This document shows positions 15,852 through 23,494 of a stretch of 57,376 nucleotides of DNA, in pieces. The stretch is from the NCBI GenBank assembly GCA_027484025.1, contig JAIXTI010000045.1, forward strand, positions 1 through 57,376, in the 5' to 3' direction. Positions within the stretch are counted from its first letter, which is position 1; each line of letters begins with the position of its first letter. This stretch comes from a bacterium (GTDB taxonomy: Bacteria; Gemmatimonadota; Gemmatimonadetes; Gemmatimonadales; Gemmatimonadaceae). A program made the position numbers and the translations under genes. The notes under the pieces were generated by a model. That model saw only the letters and a program-made list of their open reading frames with translations. It searched no databases and was not told where the DNA came from.

Positions 15852-16997
15852 ATGCCCCACCCCCTCTCCTTCTCCCGTCAGGAATTCGCCGGTGCCTTCG
15901 GCGATCTGGGCACCGATCTCCCCCTCCTCGTTGGGGTGGTGCTGGCCACGGGTATGGACGCCCCTTCGGTGTTCGTGGTTTTCGGGCTCCTGCAGATCGC
16001 CTCAGGGGTCGTCTACCGGCTTCCCATGCCGGTGCAGCCGCTCAAGGCCATGGCGGCGATCGCCATCGCCGGAAAAATCGCGCCTACGCTCCTCGCTGCG
16101 GGTGGGCTCATTGTGGGCGTGGTCATGCTCATTCTCGCCAACACCGGCGCGCTGGCGTGGATTGCCCGCACCGTGCCCAAGCCGGTGGTGCGCGGCATCC
16201 AGGTGGGGCTGGGCATCCAGCTGCTGACCCTCGCCCTCACCCGCTTCATGCCGGGACACGGGACGGCTGGATGGCTGCTCGCGGCCGGCGCGCTCACGCT
16301 CATCGCGTTGCTGCGGCGTCACCAACGGCTCCCGGCCGGCCTCGTCGTGCTCGCCCTAGGGCTCGTCTTCGCCGCCGTGACCTGGCCCGCCAGTCTGCCC
16401 GGCCCGTGGGGGGGCCACCTTCCCACGCTCCCCGCGCGGTGGCCGACCCCCGAGGAATTCGGTCGGGCCGCCCTGTTGCTCGCGCTCCCGCAGATCGCGT
16501 TGTCGCTTGGCAATTCCGTGCTCGCCACCCGCCAGGTGGTCACCGATTTCTTCCCCGAGCGCGAGCCGCTCACGGTCCGACGGATCGGCACCACCTATGG
16601 GCTCATGAATCTGCTCGCCGCGCCGCTGGGGGGACTGCCGGTGTGTCATGGCTCGGGGGGAATCGCCGGTCACTACGCCTTTGGCGCGCGCACCGGTGGC
16701 AGCGCGATCATCTACGGCGTCGCACTCCTGTTGGCGGGCCTGCTGCTGGTGGGTGATCCCGCGAGCTTTCAGCGCCTCGTGCCCGGGCCCATTCTGGGTG
16801 CGTTGCTGCTCGTCGAGGCGCTGGCGGTGCTATGGTTAGTGCGGGATCAGTGGCGCACCCCAAGTGCGTTCGTCCTTGCACTGGGGTGCGGCGTGACGGC
16901 GGCGTATGCGCCGTATGGCTATGCCCTCGCGCTGGTGGGCGGAACCTTGATCGGCATCACCATGCGACGACGCCTGGAGACGCCAGCCTCCGTCTGA
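15852..16997 (+). CDS. Putative sulfate/molybdate transporter (MOT1/SulP-like)
   Basis: 381 aa with about ten hydrophobic helices. The N-terminal signature EFAGAFGDLGTDLPLLVG and the PMPVQPLKAMAAIAIAG stretch match the MFS_MOT1 family (PF16983), whose plant members move molybdate. The second repeat has ALLLALPQIALSLGNSVLAT and PVCHGSGGIAGHYAFGARTGG. The ATG directly abuts the preceding stop codon. Molybdate versus sulfate specificity cannot be decided; no Mo-cofactor genes are in the window. Confidence 0.87.
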   Translation: MPHPLSFSRQEFAGAFGDLGTDLPLLVGVVLATGMDAPSVFVVFGLLQIASGVVYRLPMPVQPLKAMAAIAIAGKIAPTLLAAGGLIVGVVMLILANTGALAWIARTVPKPVVRGIQVGLGIQLLTLALTRFMPGHGTAGWLLAAGALTLIALLRRHQRLPAGLVVLALGLVFAAVTWPASLPGPWGGHLPTLPARWPTPEEFGRAALLLALPQIALSLGNSVLATRQVVTDFFPEREPLTVRRIGTTYGLMNLLAAPLGGLPVCHGSGGIAGHYAFGARTGGSAIIYGVALLLAGLLLVGDPASFQRLVPGPILGALLLVEALAVLWLVRDQWRTPSAFVLALGCGVTAAYAPYGYALALVGGTLIGITMRRRLETPASV

Positions 16998-17014
16998 GCT
17001 TTTGCGGGTCGTCA

Positions 17015-19132
17015 ATGCCGACAGCGTGGGGTCTTCCAGCAGCAATGCAGTCGCGCCGCCTCCTGGGCTTTGCCCTCGCGACGTTCCTGGCGCACGCGCT
17101 CTCGTTGTCGTTCATCCGCTTTGGTGGCCCGCTCGCCCCGGCATGGCCCCCGGCCGGACTCGCGCTCGCGGCGCTCCTCACACTGCCGCGCGACCATAAA
17201 CTGCTCGTCTTCGGTGGCTATATCGCCATCGATACGCTCTCCAATCTGCTCCAGGGTTTCGCGACGCCCCCCGCCGTCGCCTACCTCGGTGTGGGGCTGC
17301 TCGAGCTCACCATTGCCGAGGCGCTCATCCGCCGCGCCGCGCCGACGCCCATTCGCTTTGCGCATTTGCGCGATGTGTGGGTCGTACTAGGCGGCACCTT
17401 CGCGGCGACTGCCGTGGCCAGCCTCCCCGCCGCACTCGTTGCCCGACACTTCAACCAGTCCGCGTTCGTCGAGTCGGCGGTCGTGTGGATGATCGGCGAC
17501 ATGATCGCGTTCATCATCGTGACGCCGCTGACGCTGCTGCTGCTCGACATGCCGGCGCTGCGCATGACGTTTCGGCGGCGCTCGTCGGCGTACATCGAGA
17601 CGGTGGTCCTCGGACTGGTGATCGTCTCGTCGTCGGTGTGGGCGCTGCTCGAACGGCGGATCATGGGGGAAGTCACCGCCCGTCCATACATGCTCATCGT
17701 CCCGGTGTTGTGGGCCACGCTGCGCTTCGGTCAGATCGGTGCGTTGCTCGCCGCGCTCGGCGTCTCCAGCGTGGGCATGATTCTGCTCGTCAACGGCCAG
17801 CCATTGGGGTTGGGCGGCGCTTCGGCCGGCGGCATGCTCACGGCGTTGCAGGTGTTCGTCGGTGTCCTGTCCGTGACCTCGCTGGTGCTCGCGACGGCGC
17901 TGCGGGAAACGCAGGAGACGGCCGCGCAGAACGCGCGCATGGTGGAAGCACTCCGCAGCAGTGAACAGCGACTGCGGCAAAGTCAGAAGATGGAGGCCAT
18001 TGGCCAGCTCGCCGGTGGCGTCGCGCACGACTTCAACAATGTGCTCGCGGCCATCATGCTGCAGCTCGAAGAGCTGCGGCTCGTGCGCGACATGCCACGC
18101 ATGGCCCGCGAGCTCGTCACCGATGTGGAATCGTCGGCGCAGCGGGCTGCACGGCTCACGCGTCAGCTGCTCGTGTTCAGCCGGCAGCAGGCCATGCAGC
18201 AGCAGCTGCTCGATCTGACGGCGCTCGTGCAGGCGCACGTCCGGCTGCTGCGACGCGTCGTGCCAAGTTCACATACGCTCACGCTGACAACGCCGTCGGA
18301 TCCGCTGGTCATCGCGGCCGACGGGGGCATGCTGGAGCAGGTGCTGCTCAACCTCGTACTCAATGCGCGCGATGCCCAACCGCAAGGCGGTGCCATTCAC
18401 ATCGAAACGCGCCGCGATGTCGTGAACGAGAGCGTGCCGGATTTACCCGTGGGCGACTATGCGGTGTTTCGGGTGCAGGACACCGGCACCGGTATCGCCG
18501 ACGAACATCTGCCACGCCTCTTCGAACCGTTCTTCACCACCAAGCCACCGGGGCAGGGCACCGGGCTGGGGCTCGCGACGGCGTACGGCATCGTGCAGCA
18601 GCATCGCGGTACCATTCGCGTCACCTCGGTGAGGGGACGCGGGACGACCATGGACGTGTGGCTTCCGCTGAGCCACGAGCCCTTGCCCGCCCAATCCCCC
18701 GCGGCGCCGGCGATCGACGCGCCGGAGGATGCGGCGCCGGCGCCGATTGCCGCAGTGCTCGTCGTGGAAGACGAAGCCACCGTGCGCCGGCTCATGGAGC
18801 GGGTGCTCGAGCGCGAGGGATATCGCGTGTTCACGGCGGTGAACGGCGTCGAGGCGCTGGATTGGTGGCTGCGCAATCAGGCGAGTGTCGATCTCGTGCT
18901 CACCGATCTGGTCATGCCGGGCGGGATGAGCGGCACTGCGCTGGCCCGCGAACTGCGCCGCGCCAACCCGACGCTGCCGATTGCCTTCACGAGCGGCTAC
19001 GACCCGGAGTACGACCCATCGGACGTGACGATGATTCCGGGAGAAAACTTCATCCCCAAGCCAGCGACCACCGAGCAGATTCTGGCGGTGGTGCGCCGGC
19101 AGTTGGAGCGTGCAGAACGCACCGCGTGCTGA
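17015..19132 (+). CDS. MASE1 hybrid sensor histidine kinase with C-terminal receiver
   Basis: About 705 aa. The N-terminal MASE1 sensor has about eight membrane helices (residues 10-290). A short coiled linker precedes HisKA with His338 in AGGVAHDFNNVLAAIM. The ATPase domain has NLVLNARDAQPQGG (N box), DTGTGI (G1) and GTGLGLATAYGIV (G2). A receiver domain at 580-700 has VVEDE, phospho-acceptor Asp631 in LTDLVMPG and Lys in IPKPAT. The NtrB-like HDFNN motif marks it as a hybrid kinase of the PAS-less type. No cognate output regulator is adjacent. ATG 17045 is an alternative start that removes ten residues. Confidence 0.9.
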   Translation: MPTAWGLPAAMQSRRLLGFALATFLAHALSLSFIRFGGPLAPAWPPAGLALAALLTLPRDHKLLVFGGYIAIDTLSNLLQGFATPPAVAYLGVGLLELTIAEALIRRAAPTPIRFAHLRDVWVVLGGTFAATAVASLPAALVARHFNQSAFVESAVVWMIGDMIAFIIVTPLTLLLLDMPALRMTFRRRSSAYIETVVLGLVIVSSSVWALLERRIMGEVTARPYMLIVPVLWATLRFGQIGALLAALGVSSVGMILLVNGQPLGLGGASAGGMLTALQVFVGVLSVTSLVLATALRETQETAAQNARMVEALRSSEQRLRQSQKMEAIGQLAGGVAHDFNNVLAAIMLQLEELRLVRDMPRMARELVTDVESSAQRAARLTRQLLVFSRQQAMQQQLLDLTALVQAHVRLLRRVVPSSHTLTLTTPSDPLVIAADGGMLEQVLLNLVLNARDAQPQGGAIHIETRRDVVNESVPDLPVGDYAVFRVQDTGTGIADEHLPRLFEPFFTTKPPGQGTGLGLATAYGIVQQHRGTIRVTSVRGRGTTMDVWLPLSHEPLPAQSPAAPAIDAPEDAAPAPIAAVLVVEDEATVRRLMERVLEREGYRVFTAVNGVEALDWWLRNQASVDLVLTDLVMPGGMSGTALARELRRANPTLPIAFTSGYDPEYDPSDVTMIPGENFIPKPATTEQILAVVRRQLERAERTAC

Positions 19133-19142
19133 GCCGGCGCGC

Positions 19143-19709
19143 CTAGAAGAACCAGCGCTTCAACCCCTGCCGGTTGGCCCGGTTGGCACCGGCCAGTCGC
19201 CAGTACAGGGCAAAGCCCGAGATGGTCAGCGCGAAGAGCGCCACCCCCCAGAACATCGCGGCCACAAGCCCACCGTCGCCGAATGCTTCGCCCGAATGCA
19301 CGCGGTTGATGAACGGCTTGTCGGCGTAGTCTTCGCGGCGGAGCAGCTTGGCGGTGCGGGCATCGAACACGAGACGCGTGTCTTCGCCCCCGGTGGGCTT
19401 GCCCAAATACAACGAAATGACCGGCGCCTGTCCCTTGAGTTCGATGGCGATGCGGTCGATGGGCGCGTTCGGCGCCTCACGGGCCGCGTTGCTCATGACC
19501 TGCGAAATCAGCCCGGTCCACGCGTCCGGTGGTGACGACGTGGTGACCGCACTCACCAACGTGCGGTTGGCTTCGCGAAGCGCTTCGTCTTCGCCGAAGA
19601 ATTCCACGCCGGCCACGATGACGCCGGTGAGCGACGCGAATGCGAGAAAGAGGGCAGCGGGAGCACCGATCCAGCGGTGCCACTGGCGCCAGGCAGCAGG
19701 GGTAGGCAT
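19143..19709 (-). CDS. PepSY-associated membrane protein
   Basis: 188 aa. A membrane helix near residues 15-35 follows a WRQWHRWIGAP motif, which is typical of PepSY_TM proteins. A periplasmic domain contains the PepSY-like pattern VFDARTAKLLRRED. A second helix (FWGVALFALTISGFALYWRL) lies near the C-terminus. Family members are linked to iron/siderophore reduction or protease inhibition; the role here is unknown. The ATG at 19709 was preferred over a TTG three codons earlier. It converges on the hybrid kinase gene with a 10-nt gap. Confidence 0.8.
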   Translation of the reverse strand: MPTPAAWRQWHRWIGAPAALFLAFASLTGVIVAGVEFFGEDEALREANRTLVSAVTTSSPPDAWTGLISQVMSNAAREAPNAPIDRIAIELKGQAPVISLYLGKPTGGEDTRLVFDARTAKLLRREDYADKPFINRVHSGEAFGDGGLVAAMFWGVALFALTISGFALYWRLAGANRANRQGLKRWFF

Positions 19710-19836
19710 GGAAACCAAACGTGAAGGGGAGCCGTATCGCTAGCGGTTCAGTATCTTTCCGAACATGGCCGGGTACCAGCCCCCGCGCTGCATTTGTTTG
19801 GCGCCTTCACTTTCCGACTTCTACTTCGAGCTCTCC

Positions 19837-20226
19837 ATGTCCCTCTCCCGTCGTCTTGTGGCTGCCGTGTCGCTGCTCGCCGCCAGCGCGAGCCTCGCCG
19901 TCGCCGCCCCCCGCATTCTCGCCGACGTTACCGGCAAGTGGAACGTCACGGTCGCCACGCCGGACGGTGGCACTCAGGCCTCCGTCATGACGATTACGCA
20001 GAAGGCCGATTCGGTCACCGGCACCCTCGAATCCCAGCTGGGCACCGCCCCGATGGCCGGTGTGGTGAAGGGTGATTCGCTCAAGTTCGCCTTCCAGCTG
20101 GACATGGGCGGCCAGGCGCTGGTGGTCAATGGCGCCGGTGTGTTGAAGGACAAGGACAACATGACCGGCGCCCTCGACGTGAGTGGCATGGGCGTGCTGC
20201 CGTTTACCGCCGTTCGCCAGCCTTGA
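19837..20226 (+). CDS. Secreted protein of unknown function
   Basis: 129 aa with a clean signal peptide (MSLSRRLVAAVSLLAASASL, cleavage near AVA-AP). The mature beta-rich domain has the pattern GKWNVTVATPDGGTQASVM, ITQKADSVTGTLESQLG and GVVKGDSLKFAFQLDMGGQ, which looks like a small lipocalin-like barrel. An in-frame ATG at 19765 would add 24 residues before the signal peptide. Its 3' end overlaps the 3' end of the convergent VWA gene by 23 nt. Confidence 0.75.
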   Translation: MSLSRRLVAAVSLLAASASLAVAAPRILADVTGKWNVTVATPDGGTQASVMTITQKADSVTGTLESQLGTAPMAGVVKGDSLKFAFQLDMGGQALVVNGAGVLKDKDNMTGALDVSGMGVLPFTAVRQP

Positions 20227-22822
20227 TGCCCATGGAGCGCCAGCGCTCCACCAACTGTACGAACTCGGCGCGATAGCCGCCGACATCTTCACCCAGCGCC
20301 GCGCGGATCTGCTCCAGGATTTGCGCGGCGCTGCTGTTTCCCTTGTACTCGCTGTCGCGCAGCAGCATCCCGAAGCTCGCCACCGCCGCCACGAACCGGG
20401 TGTCGGCGTTGGGCCGCTCGTTCACGCGTGCCGCAACGGCGTGAGTCATCAGACGGCTCTCCGACTGCCCGGGCTTCTTGTAGCGCAGCTTCACGAAGAG
20501 CAGTTCGCCGCTGCTGCCGGTCGCACCGCTCGGCATGCTGCGGTCGGGCGCGATGTAGCGCAGCGAATCCCGGCCGCGAACGGTGACGGTCCCCTGTACC
20601 CCCACCGGGACGACTTCGTACAACGCCGTCACCTGATGCCCCGCCCCAATGTCGCCGGCGTCCTTGGTGTCGTCGTTGAAGTCTTCGGTAGCGAGCAGCC
20701 GGTTCTCGTAGCCGATGAGACGGTACGCCTGGACGGTGGCCGGATTGAACTCCACCTGCAACTTCACGTCGTTGGCGACGGTGAGCAGCGTGGCGCCCAT
20801 CTCTTCGACGAGCACTTTGCGTGCTTCCGCGAGGTTGTCCACGTATGCCGCATTGCCGTTCCCCACCTTGGCGAGCTTCTCCATTTTCGACGCCTGGTAG
20901 TTGCCGGTGCCGAAACCGAGGACGGTGAGGTAGGTGCCTTCGCGCCGGCGCATCTCCACCAGGCGTTCGAGTTCGCCATCGCTGCTGGGGCCGACGTTGA
21001 AATCCCCGTCGGTCGCGAGAATCACCCGGTTGTTGCCCTTGTCGAGGAAGTGTTCACGCGCCGTGCGATAGGCGAGCTCGATACCGGCGCCGCCGGCCGT
21101 GGAGCCGCCGGCTTTGAGCCGGTCGAGCGCCTCGAGAATGCGCACCTTTTCATCGCCGCTGGTGCTGGGCAGGACGAGCCCCGCGGCCCCGGCGTACGCC
21201 ACGATGGCCACGCGATCCTGCGGCCGCAGCTGATCGACGAGCAGGCGCAGCGCCTGCTTCACCAGCGGCAGCTTGTTCCAGTCGTTCATCGACCCCGACA
21301 CGTCGATGAGGAATACCAGATTGTTGGGCGGCAGATTGGCCGTTTCGACGCGCGTGGCCTGCAGCGCCACGCGGACCAGCTGATGCTTGGGCTGCCACGG
21401 GGCGGCAATCACCTCGCTGCTGATGGATACCGGATCGTTGCCGCGCGGTGCGGGCAACGTGTACGGGAAGTAGTTGATGAATTCCTCGATGCGCACGGCG
21501 TCTTTGGGTGGACGCTGCCCGCTGGTGAGAAAGCGGCGCACGTTGGTGTACGACGCACGATCGACATCGATGGAGAAGGTGCTCAGCGGGTTGTTGCGCA
21601 CGCCGAGGAATGGATTGTCCTCGATGCGATCATACTGCTCTCGGCTCATGGGGCGCACGCCGCGCGGCGGCATTTCGCCGGCTGGCGCGAAGCGGGTGAC
21701 GTTGGCAGCGGGCGATGCGCTGGGAGCCGCCATCGCTTTGCCGCCGGCGATACCCAGCACGCGCCGCGGGGGCTGGGTGGCGTCGCTCGCCAAGACGATC
21801 GACTGTAGAGCCATGAGCGACGCCGTCAGCGCGACGTCGACCGTGACGGTATCGCCGCGCACCGCGAGCGTTTGCCGGTACGGGTTGTACCCGATGCGAC
21901 GCACCTGCAGATACAGCGAGCGGCCGGAGACCGCAGGGAGCGTGATGGTGAATGCCCCCGTCGTCGACGTTTGCGCGCCGGAAACCATGGTGCTGAAGAC
22001 GCCGTCGCGCGACACCATGACGTTGGTGTTGGCGAGCGGCTGCTGGGTGCCGGCTTCGCGCACGATGCCGGTGACCACGACGGTGCGCGGGGCCGCTTCC
22101 GCCTCTCGAGAGGCGACGTCGGCCACCGGCTGCATGACTGCGGCCGCAACGGGTGCGCTGAGCGGGGCCGGCGCGGCCGGTACGGCATCGGCGACCTGCG
22201 TGGGGGCCGGCGACGCCACCGCCTTTGCCGCTGAGCGTGCTGCGGATGCCGCTGGTGCCGCCGCTGTTACGGGTACTTCAGGTGCGGCAGCCGGCGCGGG
22301 TACGGCTGGTCCTGTGGCCGTTGCGGGTGCTGTCCGTGCAGGAGCTGCCGGTGCGGCCGGTGCGGCCGGTGCTGAAGCGACGGCAACGGTTTCGGCAAGA
22401 ACACCGACAGTGGCCGGTGGTACACGACCGGATGACCGGTCCCGCAGGACCACCGAGCCGCCCACGACCACAAACAGCGCCGCCGCCGCACGCAGCACCC
22501 ATGAGCGGTGCCACGGAGCACGTGCCGACGGCGACGCCATCCGCGCTGCGGTAAAGGCCGCGTCGATCGCCGGCACCACACCGGCCGGCACGGTATCGAG
22601 CCCGCCCAGGATGCGGCTGCTCGCCGCCACCAGCCCGCGCGCTTCGGCGACCAGCGCGCCGCAGCGGTCGCAGCCGGCCACATGGCGCGCCACCCGGTCG
22701 GCGGCGTCCGCATCGAACGCCCCGTCGAGCCACGTGTGCACTGTGCCTTCGTCCACGTGCCCGGCAGCGTCGAAGAGCGGCTCCAAACGCTCCTGAGAGA
22801 CCACAAAATCGTTAGGCAACAC
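20204..22822 (-). CDS. Anti-sigma zinc finger fused to VWA domain (YfbK-like), partner of the upstream ECF sigma
   Basis: 872 aa. A cytoplasmic zinc-finger anti-sigma domain (VARHVAGCDRCGALVAEAR) is followed by a single membrane helix (residues 111-125, AAAALFVVVGG) and a long Ala/Pro linker. Next come a carboxypeptidase-regulatory-like beta domain (VTGIVREAGTQQPLANTNVM), a VWF_A-preceding region and a VWA domain. Its MIDAS is DVSGS, with Thr in GGSTAGGAG and Asp in LATDGDFNVG. A YfbK-type C-terminal domain ends the protein. The GTG start overlaps the sigma stop by 11 nt and has a strong AAGGAGG six nt upstream. The fusion suggests that an extracytoplasmic metal- or ligand-binding VWA domain controls the sigma factor (inference). 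Confidence 0.9.
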   Translation of the reverse strand: MLPNDFVVSQERLEPLFDAAGHVDEGTVHTWLDGAFDADAADRVARHVAGCDRCGALVAEARGLVAASSRILGGLDTVPAGVVPAIDAAFTAARMASPSARAPWHRSWVLRAAAALFVVVGGSVVLRDRSSGRVPPATVGVLAETVAVASAPAAPAAPAAPARTAPATATGPAVPAPAAAPEVPVTAAAPAASAARSAAKAVASPAPTQVADAVPAAPAPLSAPVAAAVMQPVADVASREAEAAPRTVVVTGIVREAGTQQPLANTNVMVSRDGVFSTMVSGAQTSTTGAFTITLPAVSGRSLYLQVRRIGYNPYRQTLAVRGDTVTVDVALTASLMALQSIVLASDATQPPRRVLGIAGGKAMAAPSASPAANVTRFAPAGEMPPRGVRPMSREQYDRIEDNPFLGVRNNPLSTFSIDVDRASYTNVRRFLTSGQRPPKDAVRIEEFINYFPYTLPAPRGNDPVSISSEVIAAPWQPKHQLVRVALQATRVETANLPPNNLVFLIDVSGSMNDWNKLPLVKQALRLLVDQLRPQDRVAIVAYAGAAGLVLPSTSGDEKVRILEALDRLKAGGSTAGGAGIELAYRTAREHFLDKGNNRVILATDGDFNVGPSSDGELERLVEMRRREGTYLTVLGFGTGNYQASKMEKLAKVGNGNAAYVDNLAEARKVLVEEMGATLLTVANDVKLQVEFNPATVQAYRLIGYENRLLATEDFNDDTKDAGDIGAGHQVTALYEVVPVGVQGTVTVRGRDSLRYIAPDRSMPSGATGSSGELLFVKLRYKKPGQSESRLMTHAVAARVNERPNADTRFVAAVASFGMLLRDSEYKGNSSAAQILEQIRAALGEDVGGYRAEFVQLVERWRSMGIKAGERR

Positions 22823-23357
22823 CCGACCCCTCCTTGGCTGTGCGATCGCCCGTACGGGCCCGCTGCAGTGATTCGTAGACATCCACCAGGCGGCGACGGG
22901 CGCGTGACAGCGTCGTCCCGACGCTCCCCACGCTCAGCCCCAGGGCCGCAGCGATTTCCTGATAGTCCAGCCCTTCTTCCCGGAGCAGCAGCGCCATGCG
23001 GTCACGCTCGGCGAGCGCATCGACCGCTTCACGGGCCAGCGCCCGTTCCCGGAGCTCATCAGCCAACCGTTCGGCGCTGAACGCCTCGGGCTCCTGCGGG
23101 CCGGCGACGGTCGCCTCGCTGGAGAGCAGCGACAGGCGCTTGCGCTCCCGGGAATCGCGGCGCGCTTCGTCGCGCACCAGGTTCGTGGCGACGGCAAAGA
23201 GCCAGGCCCGTTCCCGCTGTACGGGGCCGTGCCGCATGGCGCGCACGAACGTCTCCTGCGCCAGCTCCTCGGCGAGATCACGGTCACCCAGTCGTCGCGT
23301 CAGATAACGCACGACGGGCCCGTGATACTCGCGGAATAATCGTTCGAGATAGTCCAT
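22812..23357 (-). CDS. ECF RNA polymerase sigma factor
   Basis: 181 aa. Region 2 is FREYHGPVVRYLTRRLGDRDLAEELAQETFVRAMR (split here: starts FREYHGPVVRYL, ends ETFVRAMR), with the AWLFAVATNLVRDEARR segment typical of ECF factors. Region 4 has LDYQEIAAALGLSVGSVGTT. It is translationally coupled to the zinc-finger/VWA protein, which is its probable anti-sigma factor. Confidence 0.92.
   Translation of the reverse strand: MDYLERLFREYHGPVVRYLTRRLGDRDLAEELAQETFVRAMRHGPVQRERAWLFAVATNLVRDEARRDSRERKRLSLLSSEATVAGPQEPEAFSAERLADELRERALAREAVDALAERDRMALLLREEGLDYQEIAAALGLSVGSVGTTLSRARRRLVDVYESLQRARTGDRTAKEGSGVA
22829..22835 (-). promoter_or_regulatory. Strong ribosome binding site deciding the VWA gene start
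   Basis: AAGGAGG lies 6 nt before GTG 22822, inside the last codons of the sigma gene. It is the best Shine-Dalgarno seen in this window and fixes the start of the downstream gene. Confidence 0.8.
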
Positions 23358-23494
23358 GATGGGGAAATGGTGGGGCGTACAGGCGACCCGGGTGTCTCGA
23401 CTCAGTCACCCATTAGGACGCCGCCCCCGCCGGAACTTGCACACCGGGCGCCGCATGGGGATCCTTCGGCTTCCTTTTCTCCCCCGGAATTCCC

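Noticed and set aside
20183..21808. Long open frame (541 codons) opposite the VWA gene
   Set aside because: The minus strand encodes recognisable zinc-finger and VWA domains; the plus-strand reading has shadow composition.
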